In this document: positions 29,131 to 37,963 of the stretch, piece by piece
How the letters are laid out: the number at the start of each line of letters is the position of its first letter
Numbering within the stretch: the first letter of the stretch is position 1
Source of the DNA: Streptomyces sp. CC228A
GTDB lineage: Bacteria; Actinomycetota; Actinomycetes; Streptomycetales; Streptomycetaceae
Direction of reading: 5' to 3'
DNA length: 39,913 nt
Assembly: GCF_021390935.1 (NCBI RefSeq)
Contig: NZ_JAJPUI010000017.1
Coordinates: 1 to 39,913 of the forward strand
Position numbers and translations under genes: made by a program
Notes under the pieces: generated by a model
The model's input: the letters and a program-made list of their open reading frames with translations, nothing else
Database searches by the model: none
What the model was told of the DNA's origin: nothing

Positions 29131-29913
29131 TCAGGCGCGCAGGGTTGCGCCGCCGTCGACGAACAGGTTCTGCATGGTGATGTGCCGCGCCCGGTCGGAG
29201 ACCAGGAACAGCACGGCGTCGGCGATGTCGGCCGGGTCGGCGATGCGGCCGAGCGGTATGCCCGTCCGGAACTGCTCCGGGGTGCCTGCGATCACCCGGG
29301 CGAGGTCGTCCTCGCCCGTCCACAGCCGGCGCTGCATGGGGGTGTCGGTCGAGCCGGGCGAGACCGCGTTGCACCGGATGCCGTGGGGGGCGAGCTCCAG
29401 GCCGAGGCAGCGGGTGAGCATGACGCTCGCGGCCTTGGAGGCGGCGTACGCGCCCATGCCGGTGCGCGGTATGCCCGCGGCGTTGGAGGCGACGGTCACC
29501 AGCGACCCCCGGCCGCGGGGCACCATCCGGCGGGCCAGTTCGCGCAGGACAAGGAACACGCCGGTGGTGTTGACGGCGAAGGTGTCGGCCCAGTCCTCGT
29601 CGGTGGTCTCGCACAGCGGACCGGGCCGCAGGATGCCCGCCACCGCCACACCGGTGCCGATCGGTCCGATGTCCTTCTCGGCCGCGGCGACCGCGGCGGC
29701 GACCGCGGCGGGGTCCGACACGTCGGCGGTGTAGGGGACGACCCTCCCGTCCGAGCGCTCCGCGAGATCCGCCAGTCCGTCCGCGTCGACGTCCACGGCG
29801 GCGACGGCGGCGCCCTCGCGGACCAGACCGTCGACCACGGCGGCGCCGATCCCCCGGGCCGCTCCGGTGACCAGCGCCACCGGGTGTGCGTTCTCCCCGT
29901 TTCGGGCAGGCAC
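29131..29913 (-). CDS. dhbA: 2,3-dihydro-2,3-dihydroxybenzoate dehydrogenase (DhbA/EntA)
   Basis: 260-aa short-chain dehydrogenase. TGAARGIG is the NAD-binding motif, the catalytic pair is YAASK, with an upstream Ser in TVASNAAG, and the C-terminus ends FVDGGATLRA. It oxidises the isochorismatase product to 2,3-DHB. It is the first gene of the DHB operon; its GTG start lies 18 nt from the nearest iron box. Confidence 0.93.
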   Translation of the reverse strand: MPARNGENAHPVALVTGAARGIGAAVVDGLVREGAAVAAVDVDADGLADLAERSDGRVVPYTADVSDPAAVAAAVAAAEKDIGPIGTGVAVAGILRPGPLCETTDEDWADTFAVNTTGVFLVLRELARRMVPRGRGSLVTVASNAAGIPRTGMGAYAASKAASVMLTRCLGLELAPHGIRCNAVSPGSTDTPMQRRLWTGEDDLARVIAGTPEQFRTGIPLGRIADPADIADAVLFLVSDRARHITMQNLFVDGGATLRA

Positions 29914-29931
29914 ACCCTCACCCCCACTCGT

Positions 29932-29950
29932 TGAAGTTAGCCTTACCTAA
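29932..29950. promoter_or_regulatory. iron box, DHB operon promoter (proximal)
   Basis: The right part TTAGCCTTACCTAA is a strong half of the iron-box palindrome and the 19-mer matches about 14-15 positions of the pattern. It lies just before the DhbA start. Confidence 0.75.
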
Positions 29951-29951
29951 C

Positions 29952-29970
29952 CAAGGCGAGGCTAACCTAA
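29952..29970. promoter_or_regulatory. iron box, DHB operon promoter (distal)
   Basis: The 19-mer ends GAGGCTAACCTAA and matches about 15 positions. Its centre is 20 bp from the centre of the proximal box, about two helical turns, so two repressor units could sit on the same face. Confidence 0.7.
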
Positions 29971-30536
29971 CTGGGCGTTGGCGGCGGGAGCAAGCCGAGA
30001 CCGCCGAGGCCCTCAGGGGCCCCGACGGAACGTCACCTCGCCTGCGTCCGGCGGTAGTCCGCCCGACACCCCGCGCAGGGGCGAGCACCGCCGCACGCAC
30101 CGGACCCGGCACCCTGGCCCGGGTCGGCCCCGCAATCCGGCGCAGGGGGGAGGCGCGTTCGGGGATACGGGCACCCCCCGGCGCGACGTTCCGGTACCGC
30201 CCGCAGCCGGCGCGGGGCGGCGCACAGCCGCACGGGGCCGGCCGTGTCCACGCGCGCCGCGGCCCGCACGCCGAGGAGCGGCTCGTACGGCGGCCTGGCT
30301 GCCGTCCAGCGACCTCGGCCCGCGCCCTCGGCCGCCGTCCTACCCGGCGACCCACCGCCACCGCCCCGGCTCAGGGCGGCGGCCGAGGGAGGCACCCCGC
30401 GGACTCGGCGGCCCGAAGGGCTTCGTACGCCTCCGGCGCCAACGCCCGGCGGCATGCGCCGTGTCCGCGACGCCCCACGGGCGTTAGGCCATTCGGTCGG
30501 GGTCAGCCCCAGGACCACGAGGGGGAGGCAACCGGC
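29971..30536. other. intergenic gap, nothing recognised
   Basis: 566 nt between the divergent DHB operon and the ABC exporter. The frame open across it is Arg/Pro/Ala-rich without domain signal. The exporter promoter should lie here, but I see no clear -35/-10 pair or hairpin. Confidence 0.45.
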
Positions 30537-31142
30537 GTGGAGATCAGGAACGTGCACCACGCCTACCGCAAGCGCGTGGTCCTGAACGGTGTGGACCTGC
30601 GGCTTCGGGCAGGAACCCTGTGCGGGATCGTCGGGGAGAACGGCGCCGGCAAGTCCACACTGCTGAGGATCCTGTCCGGTGAACTGCGGCCCGCACGGGG
30701 AACCGTCCGCCATGGCAGCCGGTTCGGCTACTGCCCGCAGCACGTGATCCTCAATGACGCGCTGACCGTCCGGCAGCACCTGACGTTCTTCCAGAGGGCC
30801 TACCGCCTGACCGACGTGCGCTACGCCGAGGAGCTCATGGACGTGCTTCACCGGCTAGGCCGACGAGCGGGCCGGGGCTCTCAGCGGCGGCACGCGGCAG
30901 AAACTCCACGTGACGCTGGCGCTCATGCACGATCCGCAGGTCCTGCTGCTGGACGAGCCGTACCAGGGCTTCGACTGGGACACCTACCAGCGGTTCTGGG
31001 AGCTGGCCGCGCGGCTGCGGGACGCGGGACGCTCGGTCCTGGTCGTCTCCCACCTCGCGTACGACACCGAACGCCTGGACGAGTTGTGGCGCCTGGACAG
31101 CGGCGTGCTGCGCGCGCGGACCGGGCGGGGACCGCCGCATGA
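30537..31142 (+). CDS. ABC exporter ATP-binding protein (frame broken twice)
   Basis: Short ATPase, 201 codons end to end. Walker A is GENGAGKSTLL; the Q loop is in FGYCPQH; the signature ALSGGTRQKL, Walker B VLLLDEP and H loop VVSHLAYD lie in a second frame. The frame changes near 30855-30860 (one base too many, or two missing) and back near 31111-31118, so start and stop share a frame. The GTG start follows GGGGGAGG. The TGA overlaps the ATG of the permease (ATGA). It probably powers export of a product linked to the prenyltransferase fusion downstream. Confidence 0.75.
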   Translation: MEIRNVHHAYRKRVVLNGVDLRLRAGTLCGIVGENGAGKSTLLRILSGELRPARGTVRHGSRFGYCPQHVILNDALTVRQHLTFFQRAYRLTDVRYAEELMDVLHRLGRRAGRGSQRRHAAETPRDAGAHARSAGPAAGRAVPGLRLGHLPAVLGAGRAAAGRGTLGPGRLPPRVRHRTPGRVVAPGQRRAARADRAGTAA

Positions 31143-32125
31143 GGAGTCACCTGGCCCTCTTCGCGGTCGCCACCCGGTTCACGCTCATCGAACACGGACG
31201 CAACCGGTTCGCCTTGCTTCTGGTGGTCCTGTTCGTCCCGGTGTGGACCTCCCTGGCGTACCTGGCGATGCCCGACACCCGGCCCGGATGCGGCTCCGCG
31301 CCACCGGGGAGGCCCTGGCGCCGCACGGCAATGAACTGACCGCGATCAGCGGAGCCCTCAAGGCCGTCACGCTGATCACCGGCTACATGATGTTCGCCGC
31401 CACCTTCTCCGGCAGCGGCTTCGACCGCCGCCTGGCGATGGCCGGCTACCCCCGCACCCATCTCGTCCTGGCGAAAGTCACCGCTCTGGCTCTGGTCGCG
31501 GCGACGGTCGCCGCCTACGCCACCGTGGTCATGTGCGTGGCCTGGCCCCCCCCGGCAGCCCCTCCTGCTCACCGCCTCCCTCTTCTGCGCCGGACTCACG
31601 TACGGCGCTCTGGGAGTCGGCTTCGGCTCCCTGCTGCGCAGGGAAGTCGAGGGGATGTTCGCCATCGTGATGACCAGCATCATCGATCTCGCACTCCAGA
31701 ACCCCATCACGAGTTCCGGGGCCGACAACCCGGTCATGCGCTACCTGCCCTCGTACGGGGCCATGCAGGCCAGTACGGCGGCCGGATTCTCCTCCAGCCC
31801 GGTCCTCGGACACCTGGCTCTCCAGCTCGCCTGGTGCGGGCTGGCCGCCCTCGTCGCCCTGCTGGGCTTCCGCAACAGCACCCGCAACTGCCTGCCGGCC
31901 GCCTCCACCGCGCAGCCCGGGCCGGGAAGCAGCGCGGCCGGCCTTCCCGCGCCGCGCCGAACCAGCGGCCCATCGGCTGCGGCGTCCGTCCGACACACAT
32001 GCACACTGAGGACCCGGCTTCCGACATGCGCACCACACACTCCGCTCCAGCAGACACCGACGCCGCCCTGCCGGCGCAACGAGGGCGCCCCAGCCGCCCG
32101 CCCGCCGGTGAGGACCCGTCCCTGA
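31139..32125 (+). CDS. ABC-2-type permease (frame broken twice)
   Basis: Integral membrane protein of about 300 aa with several hydrophobic helices: FALLLVVLFVPVWTSLAYLA, then VTLITGYMMFAA, LALVAATVAAYATVVMCV, LLLTASLFCAGLTYGALG and LAWCGLAALVALLGF. The frame shifts near 31279-31287 (one base missing) and in the run of eight C at 31546-31553 (one C too many). The stop at 32125 implies about 100 nt overlap with the next gene, so the true end may be earlier if another base error lies past 31890. Confidence 0.65.
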
Positions 32126-33825
32126 AGGCGGCGTACCGGCTGTGCCGGCGCACCACACGGCAGCACGATCCCGCGATCTCCCTTCTCGTCCAGCTGATGC
32201 CGGCCGCGCTGCGCCCGGCCGGGTGGGCGCTGTGGGCGGCGGCGACCGTCCTGGACGACCTGGCCGACCGGCAGGACGTGGAGCCGGCCGCGCGTGCGGC
32301 CCGCGTCGCGGCGTGGACGGAGGCCCTGCAGCACGACCTGGCGGCCGGCACGAGCAGGGATCCGGTCCGGTATGCCCTGGTGGACACGGCCCTGCGATGG
32401 GGCCTGGACCTGTCCGGCCTGCGAGAGGCCATGGACAGCACACGTGAGGACACCCGCGGCCGGCACTTCGCCGACTGGGCCTCGTGGCGGGCCTGGTGCA
32501 GCGAGGGAATCGCGCCTTGGGTCGACCAGGTACGGCACCTGTCCGACCGGGCGGGAGCGCCGATGACGCTCCGGCTGGACCGGCAGCAGGACTACCGGCG
32601 GTTCATCCACGGCGCCCAGCTCACCGACGTCCTCACCGACCTGGGCGCCGACCTCTCCCAAGGCGACCTGCTCCTGCCGCAGGAGGCCCTCAACGCCTTC
32701 CCCGGCGCCGAGGACGACCTGCGGCACGGGAACTGGAGCCCGGCCGCAGCGGCCCTGGTCCGCGAGCTGACGGCTCTCGCCCGTCATTGGGTGACCAGGC
32801 CCTCCATGACCACGGGCATGCACCCGGGCGCCGCCGTCGTGCTCGACACGGCCGCCTGCCTGATGCGTGCCCAGCTCGATGCCGTCGACGCGGCCGGCCG
32901 CGCCCTGCTCACGTGTGCCCCGCGCCCGTCTCTCGCGGCCCGCACCCGCATCCTCGCCCCCGCCCGCATCCGCTCGGCCCTGGCCTGGAGCCTGACGCCG
33001 CTGACCGTGCCCCCACCCCGTCGGCCCGCGGTGACCGTGCCCGGTCCGGGTCCTGAAGCCGAACGCACCGGCCTCCGGCCCCCGCCACCGCACTCCGGCG
33101 GCGCCCGGCCACCGCGGATCGCGGCCGACCGGATGCCCACCCACGTGGCGGTCATCATGGACGGCAACGGCCGCTGGGCCGGGCAGCGCGGCCTGCCCCG
33201 CCCGGAAGGCCACCGCGCCGGCAACGCCGCCGCCCGCGAGATGGTCTACGGCGCCCTGGAGATCGGCCTGCGCCACCTGACCCTCTACGCGTTCTCCACC
33301 GAGAACTGGAAACGCGACACCGAGGAGATCACCACGATCCTGGAAGCCATCCGGCACGACCTCGACGAGGGACCCATCCGTGACCTCGACGTACGCCAGC
33401 GCTGGCTGGGCCGGCCCGACGGTCTGCCCGAGGAACTCGTCCAGGCTCTCCTACGCGAGGAGCGCCGCACCAGCCACCGCACCGGCCTCACCCTCACCGT
33501 CTGCATCAACTACGGTGGCCGCGGCGAGATCACACAGACAGCCGCAGCCCTTGCCCGGGCGGCTCGCACCGGCGACCTCGACCCCGACCTCATCAGTGAG
33601 GACGACTTCGCCCGCCACCTCCCCCACCCCGACATGCCGGACGTCGACCTCCTGTGGCGCACCGGCAACGGACAGCGCACCTCCAACTTCCTCCCCTGGC
33701 ACGCCACGTATGCCGAGTTGTACTTCACCCCCGGCTACTGGCCCGACATGGACCGGCGTGCTCTGTGGCAGGCCGTCAGCGCATACAGCCGACGCCAACG
33801 ACGCCACGGCGGCGCCACGCCGTAG
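32026..33825 (+). CDS. fusion: squalene/phytoene-synthase-like domain plus cis-prenyltransferase
   Basis: 599-aa protein in one clean frame. Residues about 25-300 resemble trans head-to-head isoprenyl synthases (squalene/phytoene synthase): both Asp-rich motifs are present, DDLAD at 77-81 and DVLTDLGAD at 201-209, so activity is plausible. A Pro-rich linker (about 325-365) leads to a full cis-prenyltransferase (undecaprenyl diphosphate synthase fold, about 366-599): MDGNGRW at 378-384, EGHRAGN, YAFSTENWKR, INYGGRGEI, RTGNGQRTSNF and YAELYF. No ribosome binding site precedes the internal Met370, supporting a true fusion. Start choice between ATG 31999 and 32026 is uncertain; GAGGA at 32008 favours the second. 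Substrate and product are unknown. Confidence 0.85.
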   Translation: MRTTHSAPADTDAALPAQRGRPSRPPAGEDPSLKAAYRLCRRTTRQHDPAISLLVQLMPAALRPAGWALWAAATVLDDLADRQDVEPAARAARVAAWTEALQHDLAAGTSRDPVRYALVDTALRWGLDLSGLREAMDSTREDTRGRHFADWASWRAWCSEGIAPWVDQVRHLSDRAGAPMTLRLDRQQDYRRFIHGAQLTDVLTDLGADLSQGDLLLPQEALNAFPGAEDDLRHGNWSPAAAALVRELTALARHWVTRPSMTTGMHPGAAVVLDTAACLMRAQLDAVDAAGRALLTCAPRPSLAARTRILAPARIRSALAWSLTPLTVPPPRRPAVTVPGPGPEAERTGLRPPPPHSGGARPPRIAADRMPTHVAVIMDGNGRWAGQRGLPRPEGHRAGNAAAREMVYGALEIGLRHLTLYAFSTENWKRDTEEITTILEAIRHDLDEGPIRDLDVRQRWLGRPDGLPEELVQALLREERRTSHRTGLTLTVCINYGGRGEITQTAAALARAARTGDLDPDLISEDDFARHLPHPDMPDVDLLWRTGNGQRTSNFLPWHATYAELYFTPGYWPDMDRRALWQAVSAYSRRQRRHGGATP

Positions 33826-34140
33826 GGCGCGCGCGGACCCCGGGAGCCCTGCACGCCGGGGCGTGGCAGCGGTGCATGCGGGGTGGCGGGTCGGCGCACG
33901 ACCTCGATGCCGAAGCGGCCACCGAACCACTGATCGGGCCGAAGCCGGTGGCGGAGTGCACGGGGGCTGACAGCTCCATGCCGCGGGCGCACACCGGCGG
34001 TGCCCCGGCCGAGTGCGGTGCCCCCGCCACTTGCAGGACGCCTCCGACCGCACAGCCGGCTCCACCAGCGGTCGCCACCGACATGACGATTCATCAGAAA
34101 CCGGCGCTCGCGCGTCACCCGTGCGTCACGTGCGTCAGAC
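33826..34140. other. intergenic gap with unrecognised relics
   Basis: 315 nt after the prenyltransferase fusion. Overlapping frames on both strands give no domain. It runs into the integrase relic and may be part of a decayed mobile element. Confidence 0.4.
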
Positions 34141-34344
34141 ATGCCTCAGGGCACCGCCCGCAACGCCGGCGTCCGGGTGCACGTCCTGAGCGAGATCGCC
34201 GGACCAGGCTCGCTGACCGCCACCCGGCGGTACCTGCACCTCAACGTGCACAGGATCACCGCCGTCGGCGCCGCCCTCTCGGCACACCCCACCGCGCTGC
34301 GCGCACCCCGGTCCCTGCCGGGCCCCATCGCGGTCGCCCGCTGA
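34141..34344 (+). pseudogene. C-terminal relic of a tyrosine recombinase (integrase)
   Basis: The 67-codon frame contains VHVLSEIAGPGSLTATRRYL followed by HLN, which matches the end of phage-type integrases, including the GH.S...T..Y.H box with the nucleophilic Tyr (here GPGS replaces GHGS). The catalytic Arg and HxxR boxes are missing, so it cannot be functional. It lies about 100 bp from tRNA-Pro, a typical integration target. Confidence 0.65.
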
Positions 34345-34388
34345 CCGGTCAAGACGGGTTGACCCCCAAGCGGTCCCCAAAACGATCA

Positions 34389-34422
34389 AGGGGCCGTTTC
34401 AGATCGCTCTGAAACGGCCCCT
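34389..34422 (-). terminator. terminator downstream of tRNA-Pro
   Basis: Perfect 14-bp stem (AGGGGCCGTTTCAG / CTGAAACGGCCCCT) with a 6-nt loop, 20 nt past the tRNA 3' end, with a TTTT stretch further on in the minus direction. Confidence 0.85.
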
Positions 34423-34441
34423 GACCTGCGACTTCGTAAAG

Positions 34442-34515
<74 letters not shown>

Positions 34516-34574
34516 GTGCGCTCGCCGTGGCTGGGCCGTGGTGAGCGCGACGAGAGAACATTACCTCATCCGCG

Positions 34575-37271
34575 TCACCGGTGATGAGCCAGGGCCTCCT
34601 CCGCCTGGGCGGTCAGGGCGTCGGCGCCGCAGGTGGTGGCGAGGGCGGCGGCGCGGGACAGCTCCGCCGGGCCGGCCAGGGCCCGCGCGTGGTCGTAGGC
34701 GGCCTGCGCGTGCTCGTACCGGGACGGCGACGCCTCCAGGTGGCGGACCGCGCGGGCCAGCAGGGTGCGGGCCTCGTCCGGGGCGGCCAGCAGCGCCTGG
34801 CAGCGGAGGGCCTCGCCGAGCGCGGTGTCCGTGCCGAAGCGCTCCGCGTGGGCGCGGGCCAGCGCGGCGGTGCGTGCGGCCCGGTCGGTGTCCCCCGCGG
34901 CGAGGGAGGCGCGGACGAGGTCGTACGCCCAGGGGGCCCACGTGCCGTTGTGGCGGCCCCGGGCCTCCAAGGCGGCGCCGGCGGCCTCCAGTTCGGTGAC
35001 CGCCTCGCGGACGCGGCCCTCCGCCAGCAGGAGGCGGCCGAGGACGGACGGCCCGTCGGGCATCACCATCGCGCTCGGCCAGGGCGGGCCGAAGGCGTAG
35101 CGGTCCGCCAACTCGCGGGCCTCGGCGGTCCGGCCGCGGGCGATGAGGGTGTCGATCAGGAGGCACACCGCGTCCCAGTGGACGGCCAGCCCCGTGCCGA
35201 CCCGGTCGGCCAGGCGCAGGCCCTCGCGGAGGAACGTCTCCGCCTGCCGCAGGTCGCCCGCGCGGCGGTGGGCGAGGCCCAGCAGGGTGTGGGCGAAGGC
35301 GAGGTGGGCGCCGCTCCAGCCGGAGATCTCGTACGCGCGCACCGCCTCCTCGAACAGGTCGCGGGCCCGGTCGGGCCGGTCGGTGAAGGCGTAGGCGATG
35401 CCGACCATGGCGGGCGTCTCGAAGCCCCACTCGGTGTCGGTCCAGCCCACCCCGCGGGCCGGCCGGCCGTCGAGGAGGGCGCGGTCGCACAGGTCGACGA
35501 CGTGGGTGGCGCTCTCCCCGCGCAGCATCGCGTCGAAGGCGCGCAGGGAGAGCAGGGCGCGTTCGGCGGCGTCGGTGCCCTTGAGGTGGTCGGCCAGGTC
35601 GGCCAGGCGGCGGGAGCGGCCCTCGGGGTCGTCCTCGGCGGCGCGGAACGACTCGTACATGAAGTGCGCGGCCTGGAGGCGGGTGCGGGCGGGGCCCGGG
35701 GGCGTGCGGGCCGCCTCGGTGGCGACCGCGACGGACGCCTGCCGCAGCTGGTTGCTGTGGGCGAGCGCCTGGGCGAGGCGGCAGGTGGCGTCGGTGCGCA
35801 GGGCCGGTGCGAGGCCGGGCAGGTCGAGGGCGGAGCGGAGGTGGCGGACGGTGGCGTCCGGGGAGGTGAGGAGGGCGGCGCAGCCCAGTTCGTAGAGCAC
35901 TTCGGCGTACGCCTCGGGCGGCGGCGGTTCCTGCAGGGCCCGTTCGAGGCAGCGCCGGGCGGCGTCGGGGGCACCGACGGCGAGGTGCTCGCGGGCGGCG
36001 GCGCGCAGCTGCGCCACGACGTCGGGGTCGTCGTCCGGGTGCACCTCCAGGAGGTGGCGGGAGGCGGCGGCCGCGCCGAGGCCCGCGTCGGTGACCGCCC
36101 AGGCGGCCGCGCCGTGCAGGGCGGTGCGGACGGCGGGCGGGATGGCCCGGTACACGGCGGTGGCGACCAGCGGGTGGGTGAACTCCAGGGGGTCGGTGCC
36201 CGTGAGGACGCGGGCCTCGCGCAGCCTGCGCGCGCAGTCGCCTGCTTCGTCGCGGCCCATGCCGGCGAGGCGGGCGGCGAGGTCCGGGGAGATGCCGGTG
36301 CCGAGGACGGCGGCGGCCCAGGCGAACCGGGTGGCGCCGCTGCCGAGTTCCTCCAGTCGGTCGGCCAGGCCGTCGCCGCGGGAGGAGGCGCCCAGGTCGC
36401 GCAGTCGGCCGGCGCTGCCGGCGACGGGGTCGAGCCGGCGGTCCCGCACCTGGGCGAGGAGTTCGACGGTCTCGTACGGGTTGCCGCCGGTGACTGTCCA
36501 CAGCTCGCGGCAGAACGGCGCGTCGGTGCGCTGGCCGAGGGCGGAGCGGACCAGGTCGGTGGTGGCCTGCTCGGTGAGCGCGCGGAGGGTGACGGTGAGC
36601 CGGGCCTGGTCGCCGAGGCGGCGCAGCAGTGTCGCGGCGGGTTCGGTACGGGCGTCGGGGCGGTGCCCGGGGCCGGGACCGGTACGGGGGTCGGCGCAGG
36701 CGTCGGAGCGGTGGGCGAGGACGACGAGCAGCGGCAGGGCGGGCAGTCGGCCGGCGAAGGCGGCGAGCCAGGTGAGCGACTCCGCGTCGGCCCAGTGGGC
36801 GTCGTCGACGAGGACCACGAGGGGCTTGCCGCGCTGCTGCTCCGCGAGCCGGGTGACGACCCGGTCCAGTCCGTCCCGTACGCCCTGGGGGTCGGCGAGC
36901 GGCCCGGTCGGCGGGGCGAGGGCGAGGGCGGGAGCGGTGAGGTCGAAGCGGTCGCCGAAGAGGCGCCGCAGGCGGTCCTCGGGTTCGGTGAGCAGGGTGG
37001 GGAGGAGGAGTTGGCGCACGAGGTGGAAGGGCACGGAGGTCATGGTCTCGGCGCCCGTGCCGGACAGGACGGTGCAGCGCCCGCAGGCGCGGCGCCCTAT
37101 CTCGGCGAGGAGGGCGGTCTTGCCGATGCCGGCCTCGCCCCGGTAGATGAGCAGTCCTCCGGAGGGCGCGGGGCCGCACAGCGCGTCGACGGCGCGTATG
37201 GCCGCGGCGAGTTCCGGTTCCCGCTCCAGCAGGGGTACGGGGAGCGGGTCTTCCGCCGGGGACGGCAGCAT
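34575..37271 (-). CDS. LAL-type AAA/STAND ATPase lacking the C-terminal HTH
   Basis: 898-aa protein. The N-terminus has Walker A GEAGIGKTALL (about 46-56) and Walker B VVLVDDAHWAD (about 155), as in LuxR-family LAL regulators; the rest is helical TPR-like repeats. Full LAL proteins end in a LuxR DNA-binding domain; this one stops at ALTAQAEEALAHHR, just where that domain should begin. The stop lies 59 nt from tRNA-Pro on the same strand. It may be a natural HTH-less form or a 3' truncation. ATG start with GGAAGGGAAAGG upstream. Confidence 0.8.
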   Translation of the reverse strand: MLPSPAEDPLPVPLLEREPELAAAIRAVDALCGPAPSGGLLIYRGEAGIGKTALLAEIGRRACGRCTVLSGTGAETMTSVPFHLVRQLLLPTLLTEPEDRLRRLFGDRFDLTAPALALAPPTGPLADPQGVRDGLDRVVTRLAEQQRGKPLVVLVDDAHWADAESLTWLAAFAGRLPALPLLVVLAHRSDACADPRTGPGPGHRPDARTEPAATLLRRLGDQARLTVTLRALTEQATTDLVRSALGQRTDAPFCRELWTVTGGNPYETVELLAQVRDRRLDPVAGSAGRLRDLGASSRGDGLADRLEELGSGATRFAWAAAVLGTGISPDLAARLAGMGRDEAGDCARRLREARVLTGTDPLEFTHPLVATAVYRAIPPAVRTALHGAAAWAVTDAGLGAAAASRHLLEVHPDDDPDVVAQLRAAAREHLAVGAPDAARRCLERALQEPPPPEAYAEVLYELGCAALLTSPDATVRHLRSALDLPGLAPALRTDATCRLAQALAHSNQLRQASVAVATEAARTPPGPARTRLQAAHFMYESFRAAEDDPEGRSRRLADLADHLKGTDAAERALLSLRAFDAMLRGESATHVVDLCDRALLDGRPARGVGWTDTEWGFETPAMVGIAYAFTDRPDRARDLFEEAVRAYEISGWSGAHLAFAHTLLGLAHRRAGDLRQAETFLREGLRLADRVGTGLAVHWDAVCLLIDTLIARGRTAEARELADRYAFGPPWPSAMVMPDGPSVLGRLLLAEGRVREAVTELEAAGAALEARGRHNGTWAPWAYDLVRASLAAGDTDRAARTAALARAHAERFGTDTALGEALRCQALLAAPDEARTLLARAVRHLEASPSRYEHAQAAYDHARALAGPAELSRAAALATTCGADALTAQAEEALAHHR

Positions 37272-37435
37272 CGGCCTTTCCCTTCCATGTGCGGTCTGGG
37301 CATGGCGTGTCGGCCGGCCGGCGCGGTCGGCCGGAGGTGGTGATCCTCTGCGTGGGGAGCGTAGTCGTACGGCCTGGTGAGGGGTACCGTTCGGGTCGTT
37401 CGCGGACCATCCGGGGCACGGGCGACAATGGGCGG

Positions 37436-37963
37436 ATGGACGGCTTGGACGGCTTGGACGGTGGGAGCAGGGGGCCGAGGGACCGGGACGAGGAGGGCCG
37501 GGCGCGCAGTGCGCGGCCCCGGGACGGCCTCGGGCGCCCCCTGCCGTACGGCGCGGACGGGGTGGCGCGGCAGCCGGAAGGCGTGCCGCGCACGCCCGAG
37601 GAGACCCTGCGGGAGGCGCAGCGGCTCCTGGACGCGGGGATGCCGTTCCACGCGCACGAGGTGCTGGAGGACGCCTGGAAGGCGTGCCGCGACACGGAGC
37701 GGGCCGGCGAGGAGCAGCTGTGGCGGGGCCTGGCCCAGTTGGCGGTGGGGCTGACGCACGCGGCGCGCGGCAACGCGGTGGGCGGTGCGCGGCTGCTGCT
37801 GCGCGGCGCTGAGCGGCTCGGCCCGTACGGGGCGGGGGGACCGTACGGGATCGACACTACGGCCCTGGCGGACTGGGCGGGCCGCCTCGCGGCGCGGCTG
37901 TCCGAGGTCCCGGCCCCGGTGGTCGATCCGGTGGCGGAAGCCCCGCGGCTGACGGGCCGTTAG
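37436..37963 (+). CDS. DUF309 family protein
   Basis: 175-aa protein. The core FHAHEVLEDAWKAC followed by LWRGLAQLAVGLTHAARGN is the DUF309 signature, a small helical domain of unknown function. The first ~55 residues are a low-complexity Gly/Arg/Asp-rich tail with short DGLDGLD repeats. It is divergent from the LAL-type gene with 164 nt between the starts. Confidence 0.8.
   Translation: MDGLDGLDGGSRGPRDRDEEGRARSARPRDGLGRPLPYGADGVARQPEGVPRTPEETLREAQRLLDAGMPFHAHEVLEDAWKACRDTERAGEEQLWRGLAQLAVGLTHAARGNAVGGARLLLRGAERLGPYGAGGPYGIDTTALADWAGRLAARLSEVPAPVVDPVAEAPRLTGR

Noticed and set aside
29886..30536. N-terminal extension of the ABC ATPase frame back to 29886
   Set aside because: The first 217 codons would be Arg/Pro-rich filler and cross the iron boxes; a GTG with GGGGGAGG at 30537 starts exactly at the ABC domain.
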